Of a stretch of 26,356 bases of DNA, positions 6,623 to 13,553 are shown in pieces. Every line of letters begins with the position of its first letter. The stretch's first letter is position 1. The notes below the pieces were generated by a model. The model saw nothing but the letters and a program-made list of their open reading frames with translations, had not been told where the DNA came from and ran no database searches. The stretch is from Candidatus Micrarchaeota archaeon UBA95 (GTDB taxonomy: Archaea > Micrarchaeota > Micrarchaeia > Norongarragalinales > Norongarragalinaceae), in assembly GCA_002499405.1 (NCBI GenBank), contig DALH01000033.1, positions 12,836-39,191 on the forward strand, read 5' to 3'. The translations under genes were made by a program, and so were the position numbers.

Positions 6623-6795
6623 TGGGCCCGGGGAGATTTCCACGAACCTTTTCTTTGTAAAGAAAAGGTTCATCAAAAGAAACTCGTTGGTTTCTTTCCG
6701 ATGAAACGCTTTCTTTCCCAAAGAAAGGGTTTCGGTTTGAACTCCCGACCTTTCGATTATCAGTCGAACGCTCCACCAAACTAAGCTACGAGCCC
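6623..6795 (-). tRNA. tRNA-Ile(GAU) with a 99-nt T-loop intron
   Basis: On the minus strand the exons fold into a complete 74-nt cloverleaf. The acceptor arm is GGGCTCG paired to CGGGCCC (one T-G wobble), with discriminator A. The anticodon arm is TTCGA, loop CTGATAA, TCGAA, giving anticodon GAT. The T arm is GGGAG / CTCCC. The T loop is interrupted: the 5' exon (6736-6795) ends TTCAAA, the 3' exon (6623-6636) begins T, and splicing yields the canonical loop TTCAAAT. No CCA is encoded. A TATA box lies 26-39 nt upstream. The metK start follows 25 nt after the 3' end. Confidence 0.92.
6637..6735 (-). other. Archaeal tRNA intron with bulge-helix-bulge motif
   Basis: The junctions fit the strict hBHBh' motif cut by the archaeal splicing endonuclease. 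The outer helix is the T stem GGGAG/CTCCC. The central helix is TTCA/TGGA (4 bp, one T-G), and the inner helix is CGAA/TTCG. The two 3-nt bulges are AAC on the 5' side and AAT on the 3' side. Cutting after the second base of each bulge restores a 7-nt T loop, placing the intron at canonical position 59/60. The intron contains three purine/pyrimidine hairpins (6645-6670, 6671-6703, 6709-6727). Confidence 0.88.
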
Positions 6796-6820
6796 GCGTC
6801 AAGTTATTTGGTTCGGCGCG

Positions 6821-6834
6821 TTTTTATATTTTTA
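6821..6834 (-). promoter_or_regulatory. TATA box for tRNA-Ile (and probably metK)
   Basis: The minus strand reads GTAAAAATATAAAAA, centred about 32 nt upstream of the tRNA 5' end. A short leader of a few bases is expected before the mature tRNA. No other TATA box is visible before metK. Confidence 0.65.
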
Positions 6835-6878
6835 CTATTAACATTAGTCGTCCTATATGTTGGCTTTGAGGAGAAAAA

Positions 6879-7184
6879 TTAGCTGAGGCTCATTTCAACG
6901 TTGACTGTAGGCGGGATGCGGATGCGCATGACTTCGCGGAGCACGCGGTCGTCCGCCTTCACTTCAATGAGGCGTTTGTGCACGCGCAACTCCCATTTCT
7001 CGTAGGTGTCCGAGCCGTCCCCGCAAGGCGTCTTGCGCGTGGTGACCTTCATCTTCTTGGTGGGCAGTGGTATGGGTCCCTTCATTTGGATGCCGGCTTT
7101 GACCGCGATGGACTTGATCTGGTTGCAGACCTCGTCCAGCGCCTGCCTGTCCTGGCTCTCCAGTTTGATTCTCGCTTTATTCAT
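6879..7184 (-). CDS. rps10: Ribosomal protein uS10
   Basis: The 101-residue protein is a complete S10 of the small ribosomal subunit. Family features in order are the opening MNKARIKLESQDRQALDEVC, the loop segment GPIPLPTKK, the conserved DTYEKWELRVHKRLIEV, and the C-terminal RIRIPPTVNVEM strand. I use the ATG at 7184, about 10 nt after GAGGTTTGG, in preference to an upstream TTG at 7196 that would add four residues. It lies directly downstream of EF1A, a conserved archaeal arrangement, separated by 58 nt containing a possible secondary TATA element (7200-7212). Confidence 0.97.
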   Translation of the reverse strand: MNKARIKLESQDRQALDEVCNQIKSIAVKAGIQMKGPIPLPTKKMKVTTRKTPCGDGSDTYEKWELRVHKRLIEVKADDRVLREVMRIRIPPTVNVEMSLS

Positions 7185-7242
7185 GTGTGGGACCAAACCT
7201 CTTTATTAAAAAGGAAAGGGAAGAAAGGGGTCAAATTGGTAT

Positions 7243-8514
7243 TTAACCCTTTTTGGGCGTGACCTCGAGGACGATGCCTGCCGCAACCGTCTGACCCATG
7301 TCGCGCATGGCGAACCTGCCGAGCGCGGGGTACTCCGAATACTTCTCCACGCACACCGGCTTCGTGGGACGAATCTCCACGATTGCGACGTCACCCGTCT
7401 TGATGAAATCGGGGTTCTCCTGCATGGTTGCACCCGTCTTGGGGTCCTTCTTTTCCAGTATTTTAGTGATGTTGCAGGCGAGTTGCGCGGTGTGCAAGTG
7501 GAAGACCGGCGTGTAATTTTTGCCGATTGCGGTCGGGTGGTTCAACACCACGATTTGCGCCTTGAATGATTCGGCGACCTGTGGCGGGTTGTCGGGGTGT
7601 CCCACGACGCTTCCGCGCTTGACTGCCTTCCTGTCGATGCCCTTTATTGCAAATCCCACGTTGTCTCCGGGTTCGGCTTGAAGCAGTGCCTGATGGTGCA
7701 TTTCAATGCTTTTCACCGTGCCCGACACGTTTTCGGGCATGATGACCACGGTGTCGTTGGGCTTCAAGATGCCCGATTCAACGCGGCCAACTGGAACCGT
7801 TCCCTGGCCGGTAATGGTGAAGACCTCTTGGATGGGCAGGCGCAGCGGCTTGTTCAACGGCTTCTCGGGCGGGATCAGCGCGTTCAACGCATCAACGAGG
7901 GTGGGGCCGTTATACCAGCCCAGGTTCCCGCCCTTCTTGATCACGTTGTCGCCCTTGTAACCGCTAATCGGGATGAAGGGGATCTTGTCCACGGGGTAAC
8001 CCATTCCCTTGAGTTTCGCCTTCAAGTCGCTTACCACCGCGTTGTACTTGTCTTGCGAGAATTCCACTGCGTCCATCTTGTTGACGGCGATGACGAACTG
8101 CTTGACGCCGAGAACCTTGATGAGGAACGCGTGTTCAATGGTTTGCGCTTGAATGCCGTCCTTGCACGAAACCACCAGCACGGCGGCGTCGGCCTGGCTT
8201 GCACCAGTAATCATGTTCTTGACGAAGTCCTTGTGCCCGGGCGCGTCAATGATGGTGAAGTAATACTTGTCGGTCTTGAAGTCCTTGTGCGCGATGTCAA
8301 TGGTCACGCCGCGTTCCCGCTCTTCCTTGAGCGCATCCATCGCGAAAGCGAACTCGAAAGTCGCCTTCCCGACCTTTGCGGCCTCTTCCTTGAGTTTGCG
8401 CAACTCGTTTTCGGAGAGCGCGCCGCTGTCGTACAGCGTTCGCCCTACCAGCGTGCTTTTTCCGTGGTCCACGTGCCCCACGAAAATCAAATTCATGTGT
8501 GGTTTCTCAGCCAT
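7243..8514 (-). CDS. tuf: Translation elongation factor 1-alpha (aEF1A)
   Basis: This GTPase delivers aminoacyl-tRNA to the ribosome. The 423-residue product has G1 GHVDHGKST at residues 13-21, the switch I region with ERERGVTID, G3 DAPGH, G4 NKMD and the SCKDG-containing segment, then domains 2 and 3 typical of archaeal EF1A. Features such as the STLVGRTLYDSGAL opening fit the archaeal rather than the bacterial EF-Tu group. The ATG at 8514 is preceded by a strong GGAGGG at 8524-8529. Promoter elements lie in the AT-rich divergent region 8590-8620. It probably heads an EF1A-uS10 transcript. Confidence 0.97.
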   Translation of the reverse strand: MAEKPHMNLIFVGHVDHGKSTLVGRTLYDSGALSENELRKLKEEAAKVGKATFEFAFAMDALKEERERGVTIDIAHKDFKTDKYYFTIIDAPGHKDFVKNMITGASQADAAVLVVSCKDGIQAQTIEHAFLIKVLGVKQFVIAVNKMDAVEFSQDKYNAVVSDLKAKLKGMGYPVDKIPFIPISGYKGDNVIKKGGNLGWYNGPTLVDALNALIPPEKPLNKPLRLPIQEVFTITGQGTVPVGRVESGILKPNDTVVIMPENVSGTVKSIEMHHQALLQAEPGDNVGFAIKGIDRKAVKRGSVVGHPDNPPQVAESFKAQIVVLNHPTAIGKNYTPVFHLHTAQLACNITKILEKKDPKTGATMQENPDFIKTGDVAIVEIRPTKPVCVEKYSEYPALGRFAMRDMGQTVAAGIVLEVTPKKG

Positions 8515-8589
8515 TCACAAACCCTCCTTAAATCCTTGATGGTTTCCTTTAACAATAGCCATTGTAAGCCTTTCGACTATTTCAATCCC

Positions 8590-8622
8590 TAAACTAATTA
8601 AAAAACCATTTAAAAAAGGTTT
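8590..8622. promoter_or_regulatory. Divergent promoter region, EF1A and lipoprotein
   Basis: Two AT-rich elements lie here. On the plus strand CATTTAAAAAAGG, centred near 8612, is about 26 nt before the lipoprotein ATG, so that message would be leaderless. On the minus strand CCTTTTTTAAATGG or TTTTTTAATTAG could serve EF1A, leaving a leader of about 50-65 nt carrying its strong ribosome-binding site. Confidence 0.5.
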
Positions 8623-8637
8623 TGTTGTAAACTTATC

Positions 8638-9471
8638 ATGAGAAAACTGCTTTTGTTGGCTGCACCTCTCCTGTTGATGGGGTGCCTAATGGAATCGCAG
8701 GTGTGCGTGGACGGGAACTGCACCAACGCGTCCGTGAACGCGTCCCTGGAACTGCCGGAATCCAACCAAAGCGTTTTCCCGACGTTCAACTACGGTTACT
8801 CCCCGCTCTTCAACCTTTACTCGGATTTTGATTCGGTTCGCCTGGGCGAGTCATTCAAATTCAAGTCGCGCCTGGACTTCGGGTCCGACGAACCCGCTTA
8901 CGCCAATGTCTCCGCACTAGGAGGCGGCGCAACGGGGTCGCACGAAGTGGAAAACGACGGCAAGCCCGCGGAATTCGAGTACTTGTTTGCGGGCAAGAAG
9001 GTGGGCGAATACGAGGTGTCTTTTGCCGCGCAAATTTATTACGCGAACAACTCGCTCTACAACTCGCTTCAGGACTCCTTCCGCGTAACAGTGAAACCCG
9101 TCAAGTATTACCACGACGAACACGAAAACGCTTCAATTGAAAAAGCGGCGCAGTCGTTCGCAGTCGCCGTGCCCGTCCGCGTTTCGCGCATCGCGGTTTA
9201 CGGCGAAGGAAATCCCGTCATTTGGTTGTGCCGCGACCTGGACGGCAAACCCGTTGAAAGCAATTGCGTTACGGCTAACGCCACCGAAAAGAATGGGTGG
9301 CACGCAATTGAGGTGGACGCCGAACTCGGTGCGGGCAAGCAATGGATTGTAGTGGAAAACTTTGACTGGTTCACGGACTTGTACGGCGAATACGATTCCA
9401 ACGCCCTCGTGTCAGAGAACGGTAAATGGGTTCCAAGCAGCAGGAACTTCTTTTTTGAGGCATCCAATTAG
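8638..9471 (+). CDS. Secreted lipoprotein of unknown function
   Basis: The 277-residue protein begins MRKLLLLAAPLLLMGC, a lipoprotein signal with lipobox LMGC, so it is probably membrane-anchored on the outer face. Two further cysteines (CVDGNC) follow at once, perhaps a disulfide. The mature part is beta-rich and has many N-glycosylation sequons (NCT, NAS, NQS, NVS, NNS, NAT), expected for an exported archaeal glycoprotein. Residues about 60-150 look like an immunoglobulin-like or CARDB-type strand-rich domain (KVGEYEVSFAAQIYY, DSFRVTVKP). I recognise no named family. It ends in a 4-nt convergent overlap with alaX. Confidence 0.8.
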   Translation: MRKLLLLAAPLLLMGCLMESQVCVDGNCTNASVNASLELPESNQSVFPTFNYGYSPLFNLYSDFDSVRLGESFKFKSRLDFGSDEPAYANVSALGGGATGSHEVENDGKPAEFEYLFAGKKVGEYEVSFAAQIYYANNSLYNSLQDSFRVTVKPVKYYHDEHENASIEKAAQSFAVAVPVRVSRIAVYGEGNPVIWLCRDLDGKPVESNCVTANATEKNGWHAIEVDAELGAGKQWIVVENFDWFTDLYGEYDSNALVSENGKWVPSSRNFFFEASN

Positions 9472-10121
9472 TTGTCCAAGTAAACTTCAATCCTTCGCCA
9501 TCCCTTGCCGGCGCTCTTTCCTTTTTTGAGGCGGATGCGGCCGATTTCGCTTACGTCGGCAACGTGCGTGCCGCCGCAGTCCATCACCCAATCGCCGAAC
9601 CGCCATTTGCGGTGGCATTCCTCGTCCGTCCAAACCCTGACGGCGCCCCCAGCGGCAATGACTTTGTTCGCTTTCCCCTGTATTTCCGCGATTTTTTCGG
9701 GCGTAATCGGTTCGGAAAACAAGTAATCGTTGTCCGCCTTGCCGGGCTTGATTCGCCCCGAAGTGCACTCTGCTTTCGGGTCCCACTCCTTGAAAAGGAA
9801 GTACACCACGTGCAACGCCGAGTGCAGGCGCATTATCTCGTAGCGCCGTTCCCAGTCAATCACGCCGTGCACGGAGTCGCCCTTCTCCAATCCGCCCCCT
9901 TCAATGAAGTGCGCTATTTTCTTGCCTTCCGCGTCCGCGTACCTCGTATCGGTCACGCGCACCGCGTTCAAGAAACCCGTGTCGCCGGACTGGCCGCCGC
10001 CCTCCGCAAAGAAAAGCGTTTGATTCAATACGACGAACCCGTTGCCTACGCCCGTCACCGTGGCATTAAACTCCTTGGCGTACGCGTCCTCCCAATAAAG
10101 CTTGCGCGTGTACGAAACCAT
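9468..10121 (-). CDS. alaX: Alanyl-tRNA editing protein AlaX
   Basis: This free-standing editing domain hydrolyses Ser-tRNA(Ala) or Gly-tRNA(Ala) made in error by AlaRS. The 217-residue length fits the AlaX-M group. Visible features are the glycine-rich FFAEGGGQSGD motif near residues 37-47, the first zinc motif RLHSALHVV (HxxxH), and the second, CGGTHV with a conserved Cys and His, near residue 181. All four metal ligands appear present. The ATG at 10121 lies 4 nt after the ferredoxin stop, so the two are one operon. The 3' end overlaps the convergent lipoprotein gene by 4 nt. Confidence 0.93.
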   Translation of the reverse strand: MVSYTRKLYWEDAYAKEFNATVTGVGNGFVVLNQTLFFAEGGGQSGDTGFLNAVRVTDTRYADAEGKKIAHFIEGGGLEKGDSVHGVIDWERRYEIMRLHSALHVVYFLFKEWDPKAECTSGRIKPGKADNDYLFSEPITPEKIAEIQGKANKVIAAGGAVRVWTDEECHRKWRFGDWVMDCGGTHVADVSEIGRIRLKKGKSAGKGWRRIEVYLDN

Positions 10122-10125
10122 TTCA

Positions 10126-10302
10126 CTATCTCAGGGTTATGGCGTTAACCGGGCACTCCCTCACGGCTTTCTCAATGAATTCCTTGGGATCCCCTTTTGG
10201 GTTCTTGACGTGCGACTTGCCGCCCACCATTTCAAAGGTGTTGGGCGCCGTTGCCTCGCAGTGCCCGCAGCCGATGCACTTCTCCTCGTCAACCTTCAAC
10301 AA
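10126..10302 (-). CDS. 4Fe-4S ferredoxin, small monocluster type
   Basis: The 58-residue product carries one cluster-binding set: CIGCGHC near the start and ECPVNAI near the end, with the KGDPKEFIEKAVREC helix between. It is an electron carrier. I place the start at the TTG at 10302 because it sits 6 nt behind GGGGTGG, gives the usual xxKVDEEKCIGC opening, and lies downstream of the TATA box at 10337-10348. The ATG at 10335 lies almost on that TATA box and could not be in the transcript. The gene is followed 4 nt later by alaX. Confidence 0.9.
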   Translation of the reverse strand: MLKVDEEKCIGCGHCEATAPNTFEMVGGKSHVKNPKGDPKEFIEKAVRECPVNAITLR

Positions 10303-10334
10303 CTCAAACCACCCCGCTAAAAAACACGAATGCA

Positions 10335-10350
10335 TTTATTATAAATACTG
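10335..10350. promoter_or_regulatory. TATA element, ferredoxin and possibly tRNA-His/hisS
   Basis: The element TTTATTATAAATACT is nearly symmetrical. On the minus strand it reads AGTATTTATAATAAA and suits the ferredoxin start at 10302. On the plus strand it would start transcription near 10370, giving a leader of about 90 nt before tRNA-His. The 107 nt from 10351 to 10457 contain no gene that I can support. Confidence 0.5.
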
Positions 10351-10457
10351 GGACGCCCCCAAAAATTCTCGTAGTGAGTGGCGATGGCAGGCGGTTTACT
10401 TCATCAAAATTGAATGCTCGCGCGCCTACTGGAAGCCTCACGAAACACATTGATTTT

Positions 10458-10530
10458 GACGTGGATGGTGTAGTGGTTAGCATCGGGGATTGTGGATCCC
10501 CTGACCCGGGTTCGAGTCCCGGTCCACGTC
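10458..10530 (+). tRNA. tRNA-His(GUG), G-1 encoded
   Basis: The cloverleaf has acceptor ACGTGGA/TCCACGT, anticodon arm GGGGA, loop TTGTGGA, TCCCC, and T arm CCGGG, TTCGAGT, CCCGG. The anticodon is GTG. A genomic G at 10458 faces C73 at 10530, the G-1:C73 pair that identifies tRNA-His. No CCA follows. The D stem contains two wobble pairs. The hisS gene starts 58 nt downstream. Confidence 0.93.
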
Positions 10531-10588
10531 CTACCGCTCCTCTTTATTATTGCGGGGCGCGAATAGAATTTCAGGGAAAGAATTGGAA

Positions 10589-11872
10589 ATGGATTTGACG
10601 CCGGTTCGCGGTTGCCGCGACTTCACTCCGAAAGACGCGATTGCGCGCGCGCGCGTAACGGACGTTTTGCGCTCCGTATTCCAAAAATACGGTTACCCGC
10701 CCCTTGAAACGCCTGCCCTGGAAAACTTTGAAACCCTTTCAAGCAAATTCGCGGGCGGAGAAGAAATACTTAGGGAAACTTATTGCCTGAAAGACCAGGG
10801 CGGCCGCGACCTCGGGCTGCGCTACGATTTAACGGTCCCGCTCTGCCGCGTCATCGCGTCAAACCCGCGGCTGGCAATGCCGTTCAAACGCTATCAAATC
10901 CAGCCGGTCTGGCGGGACGGCCCAATCAAGACGGGCCGCTACCGCGAGTTCACGCAATGCGACGTGGACGTGCTCGGCGTTGAATCCTTGAAGGCGGACG
11001 CCGAAATAATTTGCCTGGCGCAGGACGCCTTTGAAGCCCTTGAACTCCCCGCGAAAATGAAGGTGAACAACCGCAAGGCGTTGAATGCATTGCTGGAAAA
11101 AGCGGGCGTTCCAAAGGAAAAAGAAGTCCAGGCCATTCTCTCAATTGACAAACTCAGGAAAATTGGTTTTGACGGCGTGCTAAGAGAACTAATTGAAGAA
11201 CGCGGGCTGGAAGAGGAAACGGCGCGCGCCGCGCTCAACTCGTTCAAGGAATTTGAAGGCAAAAACAACGAGGAAAAAATTGCGTTGCTCGAAAAAAAAC
11301 TCGGCAATTGCGAGGGCGTGAAAGAGTTAAAGGAATTGCTCGCGTTCTCCAACTCCTTCGGCGTGCAGGACTTCGTTGAAATCGCGCCCGAACTCGCGCG
11401 CGGACTCAATTATTACACGGGAACCGTGTTCGAGGTTTACGCGTTGGACAACGAAATCAAGTCCAGTTTGGCCGCGGGCGGGAGGTACGACGATTTGGTG
11501 GGCGCTTTTGCGGGGAGGGAGCGCGTGCCCGCCGTGGGCATCTCGTTCGGCTTGGACGTGATTACCGCCGCCAAGGACTTCTCCGTTGGCGAGAGCGTGG
11601 CGCAATGCTTCGTGGTCCCAGTAAAGGATTGTTTTGACGAGGCAGCCGGAATAGCGGACGCGTTGCGCGCCGAAGGCGTTTGCACTTCAATTGACTTGCT
11701 GGACCGGGGCCTTGGAAAAAACCTGGAATACGCGGCAAAGCAAGGCATTCCTTTCGCGGTCATCGTGGGCAAAAAAGAGTTGAAGGAAGGCAAAGTCACG
11801 CTGCGCAACCTCAAAAGCGGCGAGGAAAAACTCCTGGAAGCCAAGGACGCAGCCAAAATCATTTTAGGGTAA
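10589..11872 (+). CDS. hisS: Histidyl-tRNA synthetase
   Basis: This class II synthetase charges tRNA-His. The 427-residue protein shows motif 1 around GYPPLETPALE, motif 2 FKRYQIQPVWRDGPIKTGRYREFTQ, split here as usual by a short loop, and the HisRS-specific signature ELARGLNYYTG. Motif 3 is GRYDDLVGAF...GISFGLD. A C-terminal anticodon-binding domain follows (PVKDCFDEAAGIADALRAEG onward). I use the ATG at 10589, preceded by AGGGA; an upstream frame beginning at 10550 adds residues that do not fit the family's MDLTPVRGCRDF opening. A TATA-like TTTATTATTG at 10541-10550 could give hisS its own promoter in addition to read-through from tRNA-His. Confidence 0.96.
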   Translation: MDLTPVRGCRDFTPKDAIARARVTDVLRSVFQKYGYPPLETPALENFETLSSKFAGGEEILRETYCLKDQGGRDLGLRYDLTVPLCRVIASNPRLAMPFKRYQIQPVWRDGPIKTGRYREFTQCDVDVLGVESLKADAEIICLAQDAFEALELPAKMKVNNRKALNALLEKAGVPKEKEVQAILSIDKLRKIGFDGVLRELIEERGLEEETARAALNSFKEFEGKNNEEKIALLEKKLGNCEGVKELKELLAFSNSFGVQDFVEIAPELARGLNYYTGTVFEVYALDNEIKSSLAAGGRYDDLVGAFAGRERVPAVGISFGLDVITAAKDFSVGESVAQCFVVPVKDCFDEAAGIADALRAEGVCTSIDLLDRGLGKNLEYAAKQGIPFAVIVGKKELKEGKVTLRNLKSGEEKLLEAKDAAKIILG

Positions 11873-11882
11873 GCTTTTTTCC
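11873..11882 (+). terminator. Oligo-T tract after hisS
   Basis: A six-T run follows 2 nt after the hisS stop codon region (GTAAGCTTTTTT). It marks the boundary with the convergent AT-rich island. Confidence 0.4.
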
Positions 11883-11889
11883 ATATGAA

Positions 11890-12381
11890 TTAGAACTTCC
11901 ATCCTTCAATTCTAAACATATCTAAAATATCAATAGATTCTATTTCGTAATTATTACAAACAAAAGGAATGTTTATTTTATTTCCCCGTTCTTTTTCTTC
12001 GGTTACAACAATTCTTTTTATGGTCACTAATGTTTTTTGTGGATTTTCAGTTAATTCTATTGCTAACGCAATAACCCAAGGATCAGCATCATATGTTCTA
12101 TCAACTTTTATGAGAGAAGGATATCTTTCAAGAATTTTTTTTACTATATCTATTTGTTTTTGAGTTGGTTCAAGAAACATTTTAGTTTGATTTTTTACCC
12201 AATTGAATAGCAAATCATCCCCCTGATTTATCTCGTTAAAAACCTCTTTTGGAGCGACTAACCGATTAGATTTTATCAAACCCGCCATTTTTTTCCAAAC
12301 GCCGGGGTATATGTCCATGGGATTGTGGCGATTTAATTCTATTAATGAAGATGCATCAATAATGTAATGGCTTGAATTCAT
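11890..12381 (-). CDS. DUF4411 PIN-like domain protein, probable toxin
   Basis: The 163-residue protein opens with the PIN-like strand and acidic residue YIIDASSLIEL (D9), and has later acidic residues in DRTYDADPWVIALA (D98, D100) and VTEEK. This is the pattern of DUF4411, PIN-fold proteins encoded beside XRE-ImmA/IrrE partners. PIN proteins are metal-dependent RNases, and toxin activity is inferred from the pairing. The ATG overlaps the end of the upstream XRE-ImmA gene by 4 nt (ATGA), so translation is probably coupled. Codons are strongly A/T-ending, unlike the flanking hisS. It converges on hisS with 17 nt between stops. Confidence 0.85.
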   Translation of the reverse strand: MNSSHYIIDASSLIELNRHNPMDIYPGVWKKMAGLIKSNRLVAPKEVFNEINQGDDLLFNWVKNQTKMFLEPTQKQIDIVKKILERYPSLIKVDRTYDADPWVIALAIELTENPQKTLVTIKRIVVTEEKERGNKINIPFVCNNYEIESIDILDMFRIEGWKF

Positions 12382-13529
12382 TTTCTTGCCTTTGCTAAAA
12401 CTTTGTCAAAATTCTTTGATTTGATTGATAAGTAACTCAGCGCATCAGTATAGGTAATATAATTTTTATCGTAATTGCGTGCAACAATAGAGATGAATTT
12501 ATTACCGATTTGGGAAAGACATTTTTTATCAGACGATAAACCACCGCCTTGTTTTTTGCCTTTCTCGGTCGCTTCTGGTTTTGGTTTATAGCGGCCTAAT
12601 ACGTCATCATATTCATTTTTTGTAATATAATTTAATTTCAACATTTTGACTAAAATCACGGCCTTGCTAATCTTATATTTTCTTGAAAGAGTATTGAGCG
12701 TTTGCGTTTGTGTTAGACCTTCTTTTTTTGAATCAAACGCATTTTTTGCCATGTTTTCTGGTAATAAAAATGACGAAGCAAATTCGTTACACCAAACCTC
12801 AATTTTGTTTCTGCTTATAGCAACAGAGTCAGGCAGATCAATTACAGATTCACCTAACAAAATGTGCGCAAATTCGTGCATTAGGGAAAATAATCTTGCT
12901 TCAATGCTATCTTTAGTATTTACAACAATTACGTTTGGAGATTCATCCACTAGAACAAAACCCCGTGCATCTTCAACAGGCATTGAAAATTGAAAAACTA
13001 AGACGTTCATGCCTTCAAGAATGTCTCTTAAATAATGAAATAATTCGTAAGGAGTTTTGAATTTGCATTGCTTCTCTTCGGTTAACTGAAATAAATTACG
13101 ATATTCCGTTGCAACTTTTTTTGGATCATATGAATCTGTTATTAGTTTTACTTCGGGTTTAACTTTGTAATTAATATTTATTGAAAGTTCTTCGCTTACT
13201 TCTTGTAAATTTCTTGCTCTTCTCAATACAATTATTGTTTTTTTGTCAAAAGTGTTTGTTCTATTTGGAAGCATGCGGTAGTCCTTTGGCAACGGCTTTT
13301 CCTTTTTTGGTTTTGAAAGGAGAAAGGCTGCCGTTGGTCGCCTAAATGCCCGTGATAATTCTTTTAATTGCTTTAATGTGGGTTTTTTTTCACCATTTTC
13401 AAAACCTTCAACGGTACTAACGCTCGTCTTAATTTTTTTGCTAACTTCCTCAATGGACCAGCCCGCACTTTCTCTAAGCCATTTGAAAACGCTTGGATCT
13501 ACTTCAACTTTAAATGATTTTCTTCCCAT
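12378..13529 (-). CDS. XRE HTH-ImmA/IrrE metallopeptidase regulator
   Basis: The 383-residue protein begins with a Cro/CI-type helix-turn-helix at about 10-70 (WLRESAGWSIEEVSKKIKTS, then LKQLKELSRAFRRP). It continues with an ImmA/IrrE-type zinc peptidase whose HEFAH motif is at residues 218-222. The C-terminal part (about 290-383) carries a second set of helices. Such proteins control mobile-element or toxin operons by DNA binding and are thought to be inactivated or activated through proteolysis. Here it is probably the regulator or antitoxin of the DUF4411 gene. It lies 24 nt after the R-M stop, suggesting one operon with it. No promoter fits in that gap. Confidence 0.9.
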   Translation of the reverse strand: MGRKSFKVEVDPSVFKWLRESAGWSIEEVSKKIKTSVSTVEGFENGEKKPTLKQLKELSRAFRRPTAAFLLSKPKKEKPLPKDYRMLPNRTNTFDKKTIIVLRRARNLQEVSEELSININYKVKPEVKLITDSYDPKKVATEYRNLFQLTEEKQCKFKTPYELFHYLRDILEGMNVLVFQFSMPVEDARGFVLVDESPNVIVVNTKDSIEARLFSLMHEFAHILLGESVIDLPDSVAISRNKIEVWCNEFASSFLLPENMAKNAFDSKKEGLTQTQTLNTLSRKYKISKAVILVKMLKLNYITKNEYDDVLGRYKPKPEATEKGKKQGGGLSSDKKCLSQIGNKFISIVARNYDKNYITYTDALSYLSIKSKNFDKVLAKARK

Positions 13530-13553
13530 TTCGCTTAACTCTTTTCATCAAGT

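Noticed and set aside
5500..6660. Long plus-strand open frames opposite metK, and similar ones opposite EF1A, ileS and hisS
   Set aside because: They are antisense to well-matched conserved enzymes and reflect GC-rich codon use; none resembles a known protein.
6594..6802. Short open frames over tRNA-Ile
   Set aside because: They are by-products of the tRNA and its intron; the complete cloverleaf with BHB junctions explains the region.
10335..10335. ATG start for the ferredoxin giving a 69-residue protein
   Set aside because: It lies almost on the TATA box, so it would be upstream of the transcription start; the TTG at 10302 has a ribosome-binding site and the usual family N-terminus.
10351..10457. 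Box C/D small RNA between the ferredoxin promoter and tRNA-His
   Set aside because: Partial TGATT- and GATG-like motifs occur but no proper C/D and C'/D' set with suitable spacing.
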